From an uncultured Bacteroidota bacterium (GTDB lineage Bacteria; Bacteroidota; Bacteroidia; Bacteroidales; F082): a stretch of 33,825 nt of DNA. Both the position numbers and the translations under genes were made by a program. The stretch's first letter is position 1, and each line of letters begins with the position of its first letter. Where the stretch lies: positions 1-33,825 of the forward strand of contig CALCGQ010000058.1 in assembly GCA_937901015.1 (NCBI GenBank). Reading direction: 5' to 3'. A model generated the notes under the pieces. That model ran no database searches, was not told the origin of the DNA, and saw only the letters and a program-made list of their open reading frames with translations. Of the stretch, positions 8,089 to 16,557 are shown piece by piece.

Positions 8089-8096
8089 CAAATCTA
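8089..8096 (-). promoter_or_regulatory. Promoter -7 element for the Usp-SPOR-Usp operon (TAGATTTG)
   Basis: A TAnnTTTG match on the minus strand, about 90 nt before the first usp gene, in the divergent gap with ruvB. A TTG lies about 23 nt further upstream, slightly far for a standard -33 element. Confidence 0.45.
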
Positions 8097-8173
8097 GTAT
8101 GATAATAATATGAAAGATTCAATAATCATACTTATGTAGTTGTAATAAATATAAGTCATTGGGTATTTTCCCC

Positions 8174-8181
8174 TACTTTTG
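8174..8181 (+). promoter_or_regulatory. Promoter -7 element for ruvB (TACTTTTG)
   Basis: A TAnnTTTG match ending 16 nt before the ATG at 8198. If used, the transcript would start around 8188 with a leader of about 10 nt. It lies downstream of the alternative ATG at 8159, so it supports the shorter ruvB start. Confidence 0.55.
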
Positions 8182-8197
8182 TTTAAAAATATTATCA

Positions 8198-9220
8198 ATG
8201 AACGAAAACCTCGACGCATCAGGATCAAATCTCAGCAGCGATGAAAAAGCAGTGGAGAACTCCCTAAGGCCTAGCCATTTTGTCCAATTTACAGGTCAAC
8301 CAGGAGTCGTGGAAAACTTGAAGATTTTCGTGGAGGCTGCAAAACAAAGAGAGGATGCTCTTGATCATGTTCTGCTGCATGGACCTCCTGGACTAGGTAA
8401 AACTACTTTATCTCATATTATTTCAAATGAATTGGGGGTAAATATCATCAATACATCCGGACCTGTATTGGATAAGCCTGGTGATCTTGCTGGTTTACTT
8501 ACTAACTTGAATGAAAATGATGTTCTTTTTATTGATGAGATACACAGACTTAGTGCTGTTGTAGAAGAGTATTTATATTCAGCAATGGAGGATTTCAAAA
8601 TTGATATTATGATAGAAACAGGCCCCAACGCAAGGTCTGTTCAAATAAATCTCAATCCCTTCACTCTTATTGGTGCAACAACGCGGTCGGGACTATTAAC
8701 TGCTCCTTTAAGATCGAGGTTTGGTATAAATTTAAGACTTCAGTACTATAATAAAAAAACTCTTGCTTGGATTATAAAACGGAGCTCTTCAATACTTCAG
8801 GTTGAAATTAGCGAAGAGGCGGCCCATGAAATTGCAGGCAGAAGTAGAGGAACCCCTAGGATTGCAAACCTTCTTTTAAGAAGAGTTCGTGATTTTGCTC
8901 AAATCGTTGGAGATGGAAATATTGATGTTAAGATTTCAAAACATGCATTAAAAGCACTGCAGGTTGATAAAAATGGTCTTGACGAGATGGATAACCGAAT
9001 CCTGACAACGATTATTGACAAGTTTAAAGGTGGTCCTGTAGGAATTACTACAATCGCCACAGCATGCGGCGAAGAAAGGGACACAATTGAAGAAGTTTAT
9101 GAGCCATTTCTCATACAAGAGGGTTATATAATGAGAACTCCCAGAGGTAGAGAAGTTACTCAACTAGCTTATGAACACCTGGGAAAAACAAAAAATCCCG
9201 ATCAGGCTAAACTTTTCTAG
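8198..9220 (+). CDS. ruvB: Holliday junction branch migration helicase RuvB
   Basis: 340 residues from the ATG at 8198; an upstream in-frame ATG at 8159 would add 13 residues unlike RuvB and lies ahead of the promoter match. The protein has a Walker A motif GPPGLGKT (residues 62-69, K68), Walker B FIDEIHRL (D113-E114), sensor GATTRSG and arginine-finger region L-R-S-R-F-G. A C-terminal winged helix follows with GGPVGIT and the final R-T-P-R-G-R. RuvB hexamers drive branch migration with RuvA and RuvC; neither partner is in the window. It is followed after 19 nt by queG, a pairing I recall from other Bacteroidota. Confidence 0.97.
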   Translation: MNENLDASGSNLSSDEKAVENSLRPSHFVQFTGQPGVVENLKIFVEAAKQREDALDHVLLHGPPGLGKTTLSHIISNELGVNIINTSGPVLDKPGDLAGLLTNLNENDVLFIDEIHRLSAVVEEYLYSAMEDFKIDIMIETGPNARSVQINLNPFTLIGATTRSGLLTAPLRSRFGINLRLQYYNKKTLAWIIKRSSSILQVEISEEAAHEIAGRSRGTPRIANLLLRRVRDFAQIVGDGNIDVKISKHALKALQVDKNGLDEMDNRILTTIIDKFKGGPVGITTIATACGEERDTIEEVYEPFLIQEGYIMRTPRGREVTQLAYEHLGKTKNPDQAKLF

Positions 9221-9239
9221 AAATTATTAATTCACTAAT

Positions 9240-10193
9240 TTGCCGGTACAATCACTAATAAAAGATCAACTATCCCAATTCATCAAAGATGAAGCTATAA
9301 AGTTAGGCTTTGCTGATTGTGGAATTTCCAAGGCAGAACATCTTCCAGAAAATGAGGCTTACATGGAAGAATGGCTTAAAAATGGCAATAATGGAGAGAT
9401 GGGTTACCTTGAAAAAAACAAGGAAAAAAGATATAATCCAACATTGCTAGTTGAAGGTGCGAAATCAGTAATATCAGTATTGCTTAATTATTATCCTGAA
9501 AGTGTAATTACGGATGATGATAATAACTATAAAATCTCAAAATATGCTTATGGCATAGATTATCATTACTTAATTAAGGAAAAGCTAAAAATCCTAAATG
9601 ATCTTATTATTGAAAAATCGGGAACACATAATTCAAGACTTTTTGTTGACTCTGCACCAGTTCTAGATCGTGCATGGGCACACAAAAGCGGATTAGGATT
9701 CATTGGGAAAAATACAATGCTCATTAATAAAAAAATGGGCTCCTTCTTTTTTATTGGGCATATTATTACGGATCTAGAACTAGCTTACCATAACAACACT
9801 CCACTTAAAAACTTCTGTGGAAGCTGTACCAGATGCATTGATGCATGTCCCACAAAAGCAATTAAAAACAATTACATTGATGCCAGAAAATGTATTTCAT
9901 ATTTAACCATTGAATACCATGGTGAACTTGAAAACCAAAATAAGGAAGAATTCAAGAATTGGATATTTGGCTGTGATATTTGTCAGGATGTTTGTCCGTG
10001 GAACAGATTCTCCAAACCACATAATGAACCATTATTCAAACCATCAGAAAGCCTTCTAAAAATGCGCAAAAACGATTGGGAGTCGATGGATAAAATCAAA
10101 TTCAATCTGCTTTTTAAAGGTGCGGCTGTAAAAAGAACCCGATATAACGGGTTAAAAAGGAATATTGATTTCCTCAGCAAAACTGATTTATAG
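9240..10193 (+). CDS. queG: Epoxyqueuosine reductase QueG
   Basis: 317 residues, starting at a TTG (9240). No upstream ATG fits and the first internal Met would remove the conserved G-F-A-D-C-G-I region. It has the QueG core F-V-D-S-A-P-V-L-D-R-A-W-A and G-W/L-G-F-I-G-K-N-T-M-L-I region. Two 4Fe-4S sites are visible: C193, C196, C199, C203 and C245, C248, C252 with C218 nearby. The enzyme uses cobalamin and the Fe-S clusters to reduce epoxyqueuosine to queuosine at the wobble position of GUN-decoding tRNAs, the last step of the pathway. It lies 19 nt after ruvB and is probably co-transcribed with it. Confidence 0.93.
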   Translation: MPVQSLIKDQLSQFIKDEAIKLGFADCGISKAEHLPENEAYMEEWLKNGNNGEMGYLEKNKEKRYNPTLLVEGAKSVISVLLNYYPESVITDDDNNYKISKYAYGIDYHYLIKEKLKILNDLIIEKSGTHNSRLFVDSAPVLDRAWAHKSGLGFIGKNTMLINKKMGSFFFIGHIITDLELAYHNNTPLKNFCGSCTRCIDACPTKAIKNNYIDARKCISYLTIEYHGELENQNKEEFKNWIFGCDICQDVCPWNRFSKPHNEPLFKPSESLLKMRKNDWESMDKIKFNLLFKGAAVKRTRYNGLKRNIDFLSKTDL

Positions 10194-10214
10194 AATAACT
10201 ACTGATAAAAAACC

Positions 10215-10222
10215 TATTTTTG
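10215..10222 (+). promoter_or_regulatory. Promoter -7 element before the membrane AlbA_2 gene (TATTTTTG)
   Basis: A TAnnTTTG match 22 nt upstream of the ATG at 10245 and downstream of the queG stop. No good -33 element was seen. It suggests that the receptor gene can be expressed separately from ruvB-queG. Confidence 0.45.
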
Positions 10223-10244
10223 AATCATAAATTTTAATTTATTC

Positions 10245-11813
10245 ATGGGTCGTTTTAAATTTATAATCTTCGGAATATCCTTAATAATATCTGTTGGATC
10301 ACTTATAACATATTGGATAGTAAGTAAAGAAGACTCATTTTCTGATGAAATCATCTCACATACCTCAGATGCTTTCAAAGAAAATCTAAATAAGTTCTTA
10401 GACTCGGTAACCCTAGCTGTTGATGAACTTAATTCAAATACGAGGAGTATCTCTGAAGATACCCCTGATATGGAACAATTGAATAAGTTATACTCTGAAA
10501 TGATATTGTCCGATAAATATCTAATGGGGATTGCGCTGTCTGATGAGAAGTTTTCATATATAATTTTCCGTGAAAAATCAACATGGGCAACAACTTTCGA
10601 TATTGATATGACAGATAGCACGTCGGAATGGAAGCGCTTAAATAATAAACTGGAAATTGTTAGTGAATGGACAGATGTTGCAACTTCTTATCCGAGCAAG
10701 AGCAATATCAAAGAAATTGAAGAGAGGCTGAAATCATCACAGTTTGTTTGGAATGTAAATGATAGCCCCGTTCCTGATTCTCCAAATATGCTATCAATTG
10801 TTTTCAATACTAAGAATCAAAAAGGAGAAAAAATTATTACAGGATTAATATACAATTCTCTGAATTTAAGTAGAGATTTTGCATCTGTATTGAAATATGA
10901 AAAGCCACTAGTTTCAATTCTAGCAAACAACAAAAAGATTGTTACTCCAATTATAACTACAGATTCCTCAAGTATTGCAGTCTATGGTAAACTAGGATCT
11001 CAGATTGAGAGTATTGTGGAGAATTGGTATAAAAGTGATGGCCTGAAATCAAGTTCATTTTCCTACGAAAAACTAAGTCAAATTTTCTGGACAAGAGTAG
11101 TTTCTCTTGAATCAAAGGTTGGTATTAATGGATTTGCGGTAACCATATCTGCCCAGGATCTGGCAAAAACAGAACAGAAACAAGAACAAAAGTATTTGTA
11201 TATTTCCATATTATTTGCACTTCTCTCCCTGATATTCTTCATATTTAAAATGCGAAAGTCAAAGAATACTAGTAAGAAGATTGCTGAAATAGAAATTCCA
11301 TCAACAGAAGAATTAATGGGAATCATCAGCAAAGGAGAAACCGAATATGTTGAATTCAAATCTTCTCTACGATGGGACTATAGGCAAGAGATTGTAAACA
11401 AAGTATTGGAGAATGTTATCCTTAAGAGTATAAATGCATTTGCCAATGCTAAAGGAGGCAAGCTGATTATTGGTGTGGATGATGATATGCAGATACTTGG
11501 CCTACAAAACGATTTCAATACACTTAAAAAACAAGATGCAGATTATTTTGAACTTCATTTGAGGAAACTGATAAACAATCAGTACGGAATAGCATTTTCC
11601 AATGAAAATCTAAGAATGAGTTTCTACAATATCGATGATAAGATAATTTGTTTAATTCAGATTATTGCTGCTGAGAACCCCATATTCCTGAAGACAAAAA
11701 ATAAACAGGGAGCTGAGGTTGAAAAGTTCTATGTACGATCTGGGAATGCATCACAAGAAATATCCTCATTAACCGAGATTAATGAATATATAAATATCAG
11801 ATTTGACAAGTAG
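10245..11813 (+). CDS. Membrane receptor with extracytoplasmic sensor region and cytoplasmic AlbA_2 (Schlafen-type) domain
   Basis: 522 residues in three parts. A first membrane segment at about residues 6-26 is followed by about 290 extracytoplasmic residues. A second membrane segment lies at about 317-336, and a short linker leads to a cytoplasmic AlbA_2 domain at about 360-510. The AlbA_2 call rests on G-E-T-E-Y-V-E-F-K-S-S (from G364), S-I-N-A-F-A-N-A-K-G-G (S395-G405) and L-I-I-G-V-D-D-D. The layout, with one long periplasmic region between two helices, resembles dCache-type chemoreceptors or histidine kinases with the output domain replaced. AlbA_2 domains are usually found in soluble putative nucleic-acid-binding or regulatory proteins. 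I infer a signal-sensing role; the ligand and output are unknown. The extracytoplasmic fold is a guess from topology. Confidence 0.75.
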   Translation: MGRFKFIIFGISLIISVGSLITYWIVSKEDSFSDEIISHTSDAFKENLNKFLDSVTLAVDELNSNTRSISEDTPDMEQLNKLYSEMILSDKYLMGIALSDEKFSYIIFREKSTWATTFDIDMTDSTSEWKRLNNKLEIVSEWTDVATSYPSKSNIKEIEERLKSSQFVWNVNDSPVPDSPNMLSIVFNTKNQKGEKIITGLIYNSLNLSRDFASVLKYEKPLVSILANNKKIVTPIITTDSSSIAVYGKLGSQIESIVENWYKSDGLKSSSFSYEKLSQIFWTRVVSLESKVGINGFAVTISAQDLAKTEQKQEQKYLYISILFALLSLIFFIFKMRKSKNTSKKIAEIEIPSTEELMGIISKGETEYVEFKSSLRWDYRQEIVNKVLENVILKSINAFANAKGGKLIIGVDDDMQILGLQNDFNTLKKQDADYFELHLRKLINNQYGIAFSNENLRMSFYNIDDKIICLIQIIAAENPIFLKTKNKQGAEVEKFYVRSGNASQEISSLTEINEYINIRFDK

Positions 11814-11893
11814 TATTATTCTATAACTTATCAATTTAGATAGGTTTTGATATTTTTACTTGAATTCTAACATTACTAACTAATATCTACATT

Positions 11894-13330
11894 ATGGGAT
11901 GGCTAATATTCTGGATTGCTCTCTATTTAATCATTATTGTTGCACTCTCGCTACGTCACTTAAAAACCTCTGATCTAGATCAATACCTAGTCAATAACAG
12001 AAACACAAAAACTCTTCCACTAGTATTTACCATTCTAGCCACTTTCGTAGGTGGAGGAACTTCAATTGGACTTATGGCATTGGGGTACGAATCGGGTTTT
12101 GCTGCTGTGGCAATTGGTGTAGCATATGTGATTGGTTTCGGGATTTTGTGGAAGTATGCAGGTAAAATCCGTGACTTTGGAGCCAAAAACAACATTTACA
12201 GTTTCCCTCATTATCTAAATCATACTTATACCACAGAAAAGGACAAAATGTTCTCTAAGATATTTTCAGCAACTGTTAGCGGTGTTAGCATTTTTATTTT
12301 CTTTTTTATACTGGCTGCCCAATTTGTGGCTATGGCAAGTTTGCTGAAATTTACTTTTGAAATTGGCTATACCTCAGCGGCAATTATTTCTGCAATTATA
12401 ATTATTGCATATACTGCTATCGCTGGTTTATCCGGTGTTATTATTACGGATACAATTCAGTTTATCGCCATAGTGATAATGATTATTTTAATATTTATAC
12501 CAGGTATAATAGCCGACACAGAGGCCTTTACCAGACTTGGTGAATTACCTGAATCCATGTTAAACGGCACTCATCTTGGTATGGTATTCTTAATTGGTAC
12601 ACCAATATTTTTATCATGGTCGGTGTTGGCACGAATGGATATCTGGCAACGCCTTCTTGCTGCCAAGAGCAATAAAGTTGCTAAAAGAGTTACTTTATGG
12701 TCAGGACTGGGTATGTTGCCATTTTATATAATATTCCCCTTGGTTGGTATGGCCATTAGGTTGGTAATTGACTATGAAATTACACCCGATCAAACGGCTG
12801 GAGTTGCTTATATATTTATTGACAGACATAGCACTGGGTTTTTGATGTCCTTTGCAATTGTGGGTTTACTTTCAGCACTAATGTCATCTGGAGATAGTTT
12901 TCTAAATATTATCTCTATTTCAGCAGTAAAAGACTTTGTGGGATGGGGCAATAGTAAACCAGTAACCCAAGAAAAAGCCCATAAGATGATCCGAATTGCC
13001 ACTTTTGCTTTTGGCATTATTGCTCTTTTCGTAGCTCTTGTATTTCCAAATATTGTGGACTTAATGGTAGTGGGTATATCAACAATAACGATTTTTGCAC
13101 CAATCACGCTATTTGCATTAATTGTGAAGAACGCCTTTGCATATAGAAAAGCTGTTCTGGTAAGCTTGCTTATTGCCTTCTTTATAAACTTAATATTATT
13201 TGTATGGGGGTTGAATTCTCCGGAAAGTTTTAACCCTAAATCTTCATTTGTACCATCTATTATAATTGAAACTATAATTCTACTTGTGGGGATGAAACTT
13301 ACAAAAGTCCCTAAAGTAAAAACCGATTAA
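11894..13330 (+). CDS. Sodium:solute symporter family (SSS) transporter
   Basis: 478 residues, almost entirely hydrophobic, with about 13 predicted membrane helices. The first helix is followed by Y-L-V-N-N-R-N-T-K-T and then T-F-V-G-G-G-T-S-I-G, the helix-1/2 signature of the SSS family. Later segments include G-L-S-G-V-I-I-T-D-T-I-Q and L-L-S-A-L-M-S-S-G-D-S-F-L-N, the sodium-site region in helix 8-type sequences. It should import a small solute with sodium across the inner membrane; the substrate (sugar, amino acid, carboxylate or other) cannot be read. tadA starts 9 nt after its stop, so the two are probably co-transcribed. The promoter is not clear: a near match with one extra base lies in the 80-nt gap upstream. 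Confidence 0.9.
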   Translation: MGWLIFWIALYLIIIVALSLRHLKTSDLDQYLVNNRNTKTLPLVFTILATFVGGGTSIGLMALGYESGFAAVAIGVAYVIGFGILWKYAGKIRDFGAKNNIYSFPHYLNHTYTTEKDKMFSKIFSATVSGVSIFIFFFILAAQFVAMASLLKFTFEIGYTSAAIISAIIIIAYTAIAGLSGVIITDTIQFIAIVIMIILIFIPGIIADTEAFTRLGELPESMLNGTHLGMVFLIGTPIFLSWSVLARMDIWQRLLAAKSNKVAKRVTLWSGLGMLPFYIIFPLVGMAIRLVIDYEITPDQTAGVAYIFIDRHSTGFLMSFAIVGLLSALMSSGDSFLNIISISAVKDFVGWGNSKPVTQEKAHKMIRIATFAFGIIALFVALVFPNIVDLMVVGISTITIFAPITLFALIVKNAFAYRKAVLVSLLIAFFINLILFVWGLNSPESFNPKSSFVPSIIIETIILLVGMKLTKVPKVKTD

Positions 13331-13339
13331 ACCAATAAC

Positions 13340-13801
13340 ATGAGCACAGATATTCTAAACGATGAGTACTTTATGAAAGCAGCATTGCAAGAAGCAATTA
13401 TTGCACTGGAGAAAGATGAAGTACCTGTGGGAGCTGTTATAGTTTATGACAAAAGAATAATTGCAAGAGCTCATAATTTAACTGAAACCCTAAATGATGT
13501 AACTGCCCATGCTGAAATGCAGGCATTTACTTCTGCATCTGATTTTATTGGTGGAAAATACCTAAAAGGATGTACTTTATATGTAACATTGGAGCCATGT
13601 ATTATGTGCGCTGGAGCTGCATATTGGACGCAGATTGAAAACATAGTTTTTGGAGCTAGCGATGACAAAAGAGGTTTCATTAAAAATAGAGACAAAATAA
13701 TTCATCCGGGAACCAATATTAAAGGCGGAGTTCTATCCAAAGAATGTGGGGATATTATAAGCAACTTTTTTGCAAAAAAGAGAGAGTTAAAAAATAAGTA
13801 G
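13340..13801 (+). CDS. tadA: tRNA-adenosine deaminase TadA-type nucleoside deaminase
   Basis: 153 residues with the cytidine-deaminase fold. The zinc and catalytic residues are visible: H57-A-E59 in T-A-H-A-E-M-Q, and P-C-I-M-C with C87 and C90. The start M-K-A-A-L-Q-E-A and V-P-V-G-A-V-I-V match TadA, which converts the wobble A34 of tRNA-Arg(ACG) to inosine. The close relatives guanine deaminase and other nucleoside deaminases share these motifs, but length and the L-E-P-C-I-M-C-A-G-A context favour TadA. It lies 9 nt after the symporter gene and 26 nt before the pseudouridine synthase gene. Confidence 0.87.
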   Translation: MSTDILNDEYFMKAALQEAIIALEKDEVPVGAVIVYDKRIIARAHNLTETLNDVTAHAEMQAFTSASDFIGGKYLKGCTLYVTLEPCIMCAGAAYWTQIENIVFGASDDKRGFIKNRDKIIHPGTNIKGGVLSKECGDIISNFFAKKRELKNK

Positions 13802-13827
13802 CAACTACTCATTGGAATATTCTAAGC

Positions 13828-14724
13828 ATGTTTATAATTAAAGAGCATATAGTTCCTATTGGAATATCGGAGATTAGGCTAATTGATTATGCATTATCAA
13901 TATTCCCTGAAATCCCCACAAGAAGTGCCATGAAAAAGGCCATCAGCAGAGGTGAAATAGTAGTTAATGATATTCATGAGAAATCAGGCTTATGGATATC
14001 CTCAGGACAATCCATAAAACTAATCGATTTAGAGCTTGCCCCTCCAAAACCACTTGACTTACCATTGGAAGTTGTTTTTGAAGATGATCATTTAGCCATT
14101 ATTAACAAACCATCAGGCATCGAAATAAGCGGGAATAAATACTTCACTATTCAAAATGCACTTGTTTCCAATTTAGGCATATCCACTCAAGCTGATGCTT
14201 TAAAATGGGCTCGTCCGGTGCACCGATTGGATAGACCTACTACTGGGTTATTGTTGGTTGCAAAAACAGCTTCATCGTTGGCAAATCTTGGCCATCAATT
14301 CGAAAATAACCAAGTGCATAAAAAATACAGGGCACTTGTTGCAGGCAGAATAGATGATTCAGGGGAACTAAATACTCCAGTTGGTGGTAAGGAATCATAT
14401 ACCAAATATAATTGTATTGGAAGATGTAGATCATTAAAAACAGATTGGATTTCAGAAGTTGACTTGTATCCGGAAACTGGGCGACGACATCAGCTAAGAA
14501 TACAACTTGCTGATTTTGGTTACCCAATAGTTGGCGAAAAAGAATATGGAGATGGGCCTGTTCTTAAAGGTAAAGGACTGTTTTTATCATCACTAGAACT
14601 TAGTTTCACTCATCCGTATACTAGAGTTCCTGTTACTTTCAGTATAGATGCCCCTATTAAGTTTGATTCACTTATGAAAAAGGAGCAATTACGGTGGGAA
14701 AAATCAAACGGGAGTATTGATTAA
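13828..14724 (+). CDS. RluA family RNA pseudouridine synthase
   Basis: 298 residues. An N-terminal S4-like RNA-binding segment (about residues 25-65, with S-R-G-E-I-V-V-N-D) is followed by the RluA catalytic domain. The catalytic aspartate is D135 in H-R-L-D-R-P-T-T-G-L-L, and the later motifs H-K-K-Y-R-A-L-V and T-G-R-R-H-Q-L-R-I-Q-L are present. The enzyme isomerises uridines in rRNA or tRNA; which site cannot be told from sequence alone. It ends the symporter-tadA-rluA row, and its stop overlaps the stop of the convergent methyltransferase by 4 nt. Confidence 0.9.
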   Translation: MFIIKEHIVPIGISEIRLIDYALSIFPEIPTRSAMKKAISRGEIVVNDIHEKSGLWISSGQSIKLIDLELAPPKPLDLPLEVVFEDDHLAIINKPSGIEISGNKYFTIQNALVSNLGISTQADALKWARPVHRLDRPTTGLLLVAKTASSLANLGHQFENNQVHKKYRALVAGRIDDSGELNTPVGGKESYTKYNCIGRCRSLKTDWISEVDLYPETGRRHQLRIQLADFGYPIVGEKEYGDGPVLKGKGLFLSSLELSFTHPYTRVPVTFSIDAPIKFDSLMKKEQLRWEKSNGSID

Positions 14725-15425
14725 TACAACCTTGCCAAATAATTGAAATGATCATCCTCAAATAAACGTTCACACTTAAAGCCAACTTGTTCAGCAAGCA
14801 TTGCCAGATTATCAAAATCTATATACAGCCAATCAAAAGACTCGCCTTTAACACCCTTGTGTTCAATTACATACTCAACTTCACCGTAATAATTATCGTT
14901 TAAATTAATTGTATAACCACCATCCTGATCCTCATCTTCATAGAGATAGAGAAGATCAGATGAATCAAGTAACAACTGACCACCAGAAACAAGCATTTCT
15001 TTTGCTTGTTCTAAAAACTTAGTTAATCCAACAAAATTCTTTGTGAACCCAATACCGTTCATTAGCATTAATAGAGTATCATAACCCTCTCCTTTGTAGT
15101 CAAATATATCAGATTCCAAAACCTTGCTAAGGCCTCTTTTCCGCATAACATCAACAAATCCAGGTTTAATATCGAGAGAAGTAATATCCACTCCTTGTTC
15201 TTTCAAGTAAAGAGAATGAGAACCTGATCCGGCTCCAATATCAAGTACTTTTCCTGAACATAAACTCAATGCCTTTTGTTCCAATTCGGGCATTTCCGAA
15301 AAGCCTCTAAAGAAATAGGAAATTGGAATAATTTCATCATCACCTTTATTGCAATGCACTAAAACTTCGGATGAAGTATCTCCGTTTAAGTAATCATAAA
15401 AAGCTGTTTCGAATGGATCAGGCAT
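14721..15425 (-). CDS. Class I SAM-dependent methyltransferase
   Basis: 234 residues with the class I methyltransferase motif I at residues 60-70 (V-L-D-I-G-A-G-S-G-S-H). An acidic residue D-I-K-P-G lies after the next strand, where it would contact the SAM ribose, and L-L-M-L-M-N-G-I-G-F forms motif IV. The substrate is not evident; small-molecule or protein methylation are both possible. It has a promoter match 67 nt upstream and is likely to be transcribed alone. The stop codon lies in the TTAA shared with the convergent rluA-type gene. Confidence 0.85.
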   Translation of the reverse strand: MPDPFETAFYDYLNGDTSSEVLVHCNKGDDEIIPISYFFRGFSEMPELEQKALSLCSGKVLDIGAGSGSHSLYLKEQGVDITSLDIKPGFVDVMRKRGLSKVLESDIFDYKGEGYDTLLMLMNGIGFTKNFVGLTKFLEQAKEMLVSGGQLLLDSSDLLYLYEDEDQDGGYTINLNDNYYGEVEYVIEHKGVKGESFDWLYIDFDNLAMLAEQVGFKCERLFEDDHFNYLARLY

Positions 15426-15491
15426 GGTATTATTTTTTTGCGCAAAGTAGGTAAATATTTAATCAGTAATCTTATGGAGAAATTAATTTTT

Positions 15492-15499
15492 CAAAGATA
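15492..15499 (-). promoter_or_regulatory. Promoter -7 element for the methyltransferase gene (TATCTTTG)
   Basis: A TAnnTTTG match on the minus strand, 66 nt before the start at 15425, in the gap after the LD-carboxypeptidase stop. It is one of the cleaner matches in the window. Confidence 0.55.
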
Positions 15500-15550
15500 T
15501 CAGATTCGCATTTAAGTATAGAGTTTATATTATGAACAACCTTATTAAGT

Positions 15551-16462
15551 TCATGAATCCTTAATCACAATGCTATCACCATCATTCATGCAAATCTTAA
15601 TATTCCTTCCCATAATCAAGGCTCTGTTATCGTCAATGTGCCCTGCAGGAAATCCAAAATAAACCGGATAATCGAACTCATCAACACAGTCTCTTATTAT
15701 CTCCTCTGCTGTTTTACCAAAAGGAATCGGGTTATCATTCATTTGAGTCATTCCCCCAACCACTAATCCAGCAAGATTACTAAGCATTCCTGCTCGTTTT
15801 AATCCCATCATCATTCGGTCGATATGATAGAGATATTCATCAAGATCCTCTAAAAACAATATTTTACCATCCGTATCAGGAAAAGAATTACTCCCAAGCA
15901 AACTATATAGCACCGATAGATTACCTCCCACAAGCTGTCCTTCGGCATCTCCTACCCTGTTCATTTTATTTGAGCTAAAAACTGTGTCAACAATTTTACC
16001 TTGCAGCTTATCAAAAAGAGAATTTATCGCCTGATTAGTATTACCTGTAAAATTAATTGGCATTGTGGCATGCATGGTTTGAATACCGAAATTCATCGAT
16101 ACATGATTATGAAAAACGGTAATATCACTATAACCAGTTAACCATTTTGGGTGTTTATAAAACCTAGAAAAGTCAATCTTATCAACTATTCTAACACATC
16201 CATAACCTCCTCTAGCAAACATAATCGCCTTTATTGAATCGTCATCAAGCATCAATTGCAACTCCTGTGCCCTTAGTAAATCACTTCCTGCAAACTGGTT
16301 TTCTTCACTAAATAGACTATCAGTATAAACAACATTATATCCTCTATTACGAATTATTTTAAAAGCTTCTTCCAACTCATTTTTGGAGATTTTTCTTGCT
16401 GGAGCAACTATTCCAATTTTATCACCCTTTTTAAGAAATGGTGGACATATCATTTTCAACAT
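15551..16462 (-). CDS. Muramoyltetrapeptide LD-carboxypeptidase (S66 family)
   Basis: 303 residues from the ATG at 16462. The frame is open to 16495 but the extra 11 residues look unlike the family, which normally begins M-x-x-P-P-x-L-K-K-G-D-K; 16453 is also possible. The catalytic triad fits S112 (G-Y-S-D-I-T), E205 (L-F-L-E-D-L-D) and H275 (P-A-G-H-I-D-D-N), and A-R-G-G-Y-G is conserved. LdcA enzymes remove the terminal D-Ala from murein tetrapeptides in cell-wall recycling. There is no signal peptide, so it should be cytoplasmic. It is divergent from metG. Confidence 0.92.
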   Translation of the reverse strand: MLKMICPPFLKKGDKIGIVAPARKISKNELEEAFKIIRNRGYNVVYTDSLFSEENQFAGSDLLRAQELQLMLDDDSIKAIMFARGGYGCVRIVDKIDFSRFYKHPKWLTGYSDITVFHNHVSMNFGIQTMHATMPINFTGNTNQAINSLFDKLQGKIVDTVFSSNKMNRVGDAEGQLVGGNLSVLYSLLGSNSFPDTDGKILFLEDLDEYLYHIDRMMMGLKRAGMLSNLAGLVVGGMTQMNDNPIPFGKTAEEIIRDCVDEFDYPVYFGFPAGHIDDNRALIMGRNIKICMNDGDSIVIKDS

Positions 16463-16468
16463 ATTGGT

Positions 16469-16476
16469 TAACTTTG
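16469..16476 (+). promoter_or_regulatory. Promoter -7 element for metG (TAACTTTG)
   Basis: A TAnnTTTG match on the plus strand about 82 nt before the metG start. It falls just outside the LD-carboxypeptidase gene if that gene starts at 16462, but inside it if the longer start at 16495 is used. Confidence 0.4.
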
Positions 16477-16557
16477 CCGAAATTTCAGAATTCAATATTT
16501 CTTGTAAAAATAATAAACCTGAGTTATCTGTAATTATAGAATAAAAATTATACTCAA

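Noticed and set aside
8159-8197. Longer ruvB start at 8159
   Set aside because: The added residues are unlike RuvB and the start lies upstream of the promoter match at 8174-8181.
14721-14724. Shared TTAA at the convergent stops of the pseudouridine synthase and methyltransferase genes
   Set aside because: It is a simple compact overlap of two stop codons, common in bacterial genomes, with no sign of disruption.
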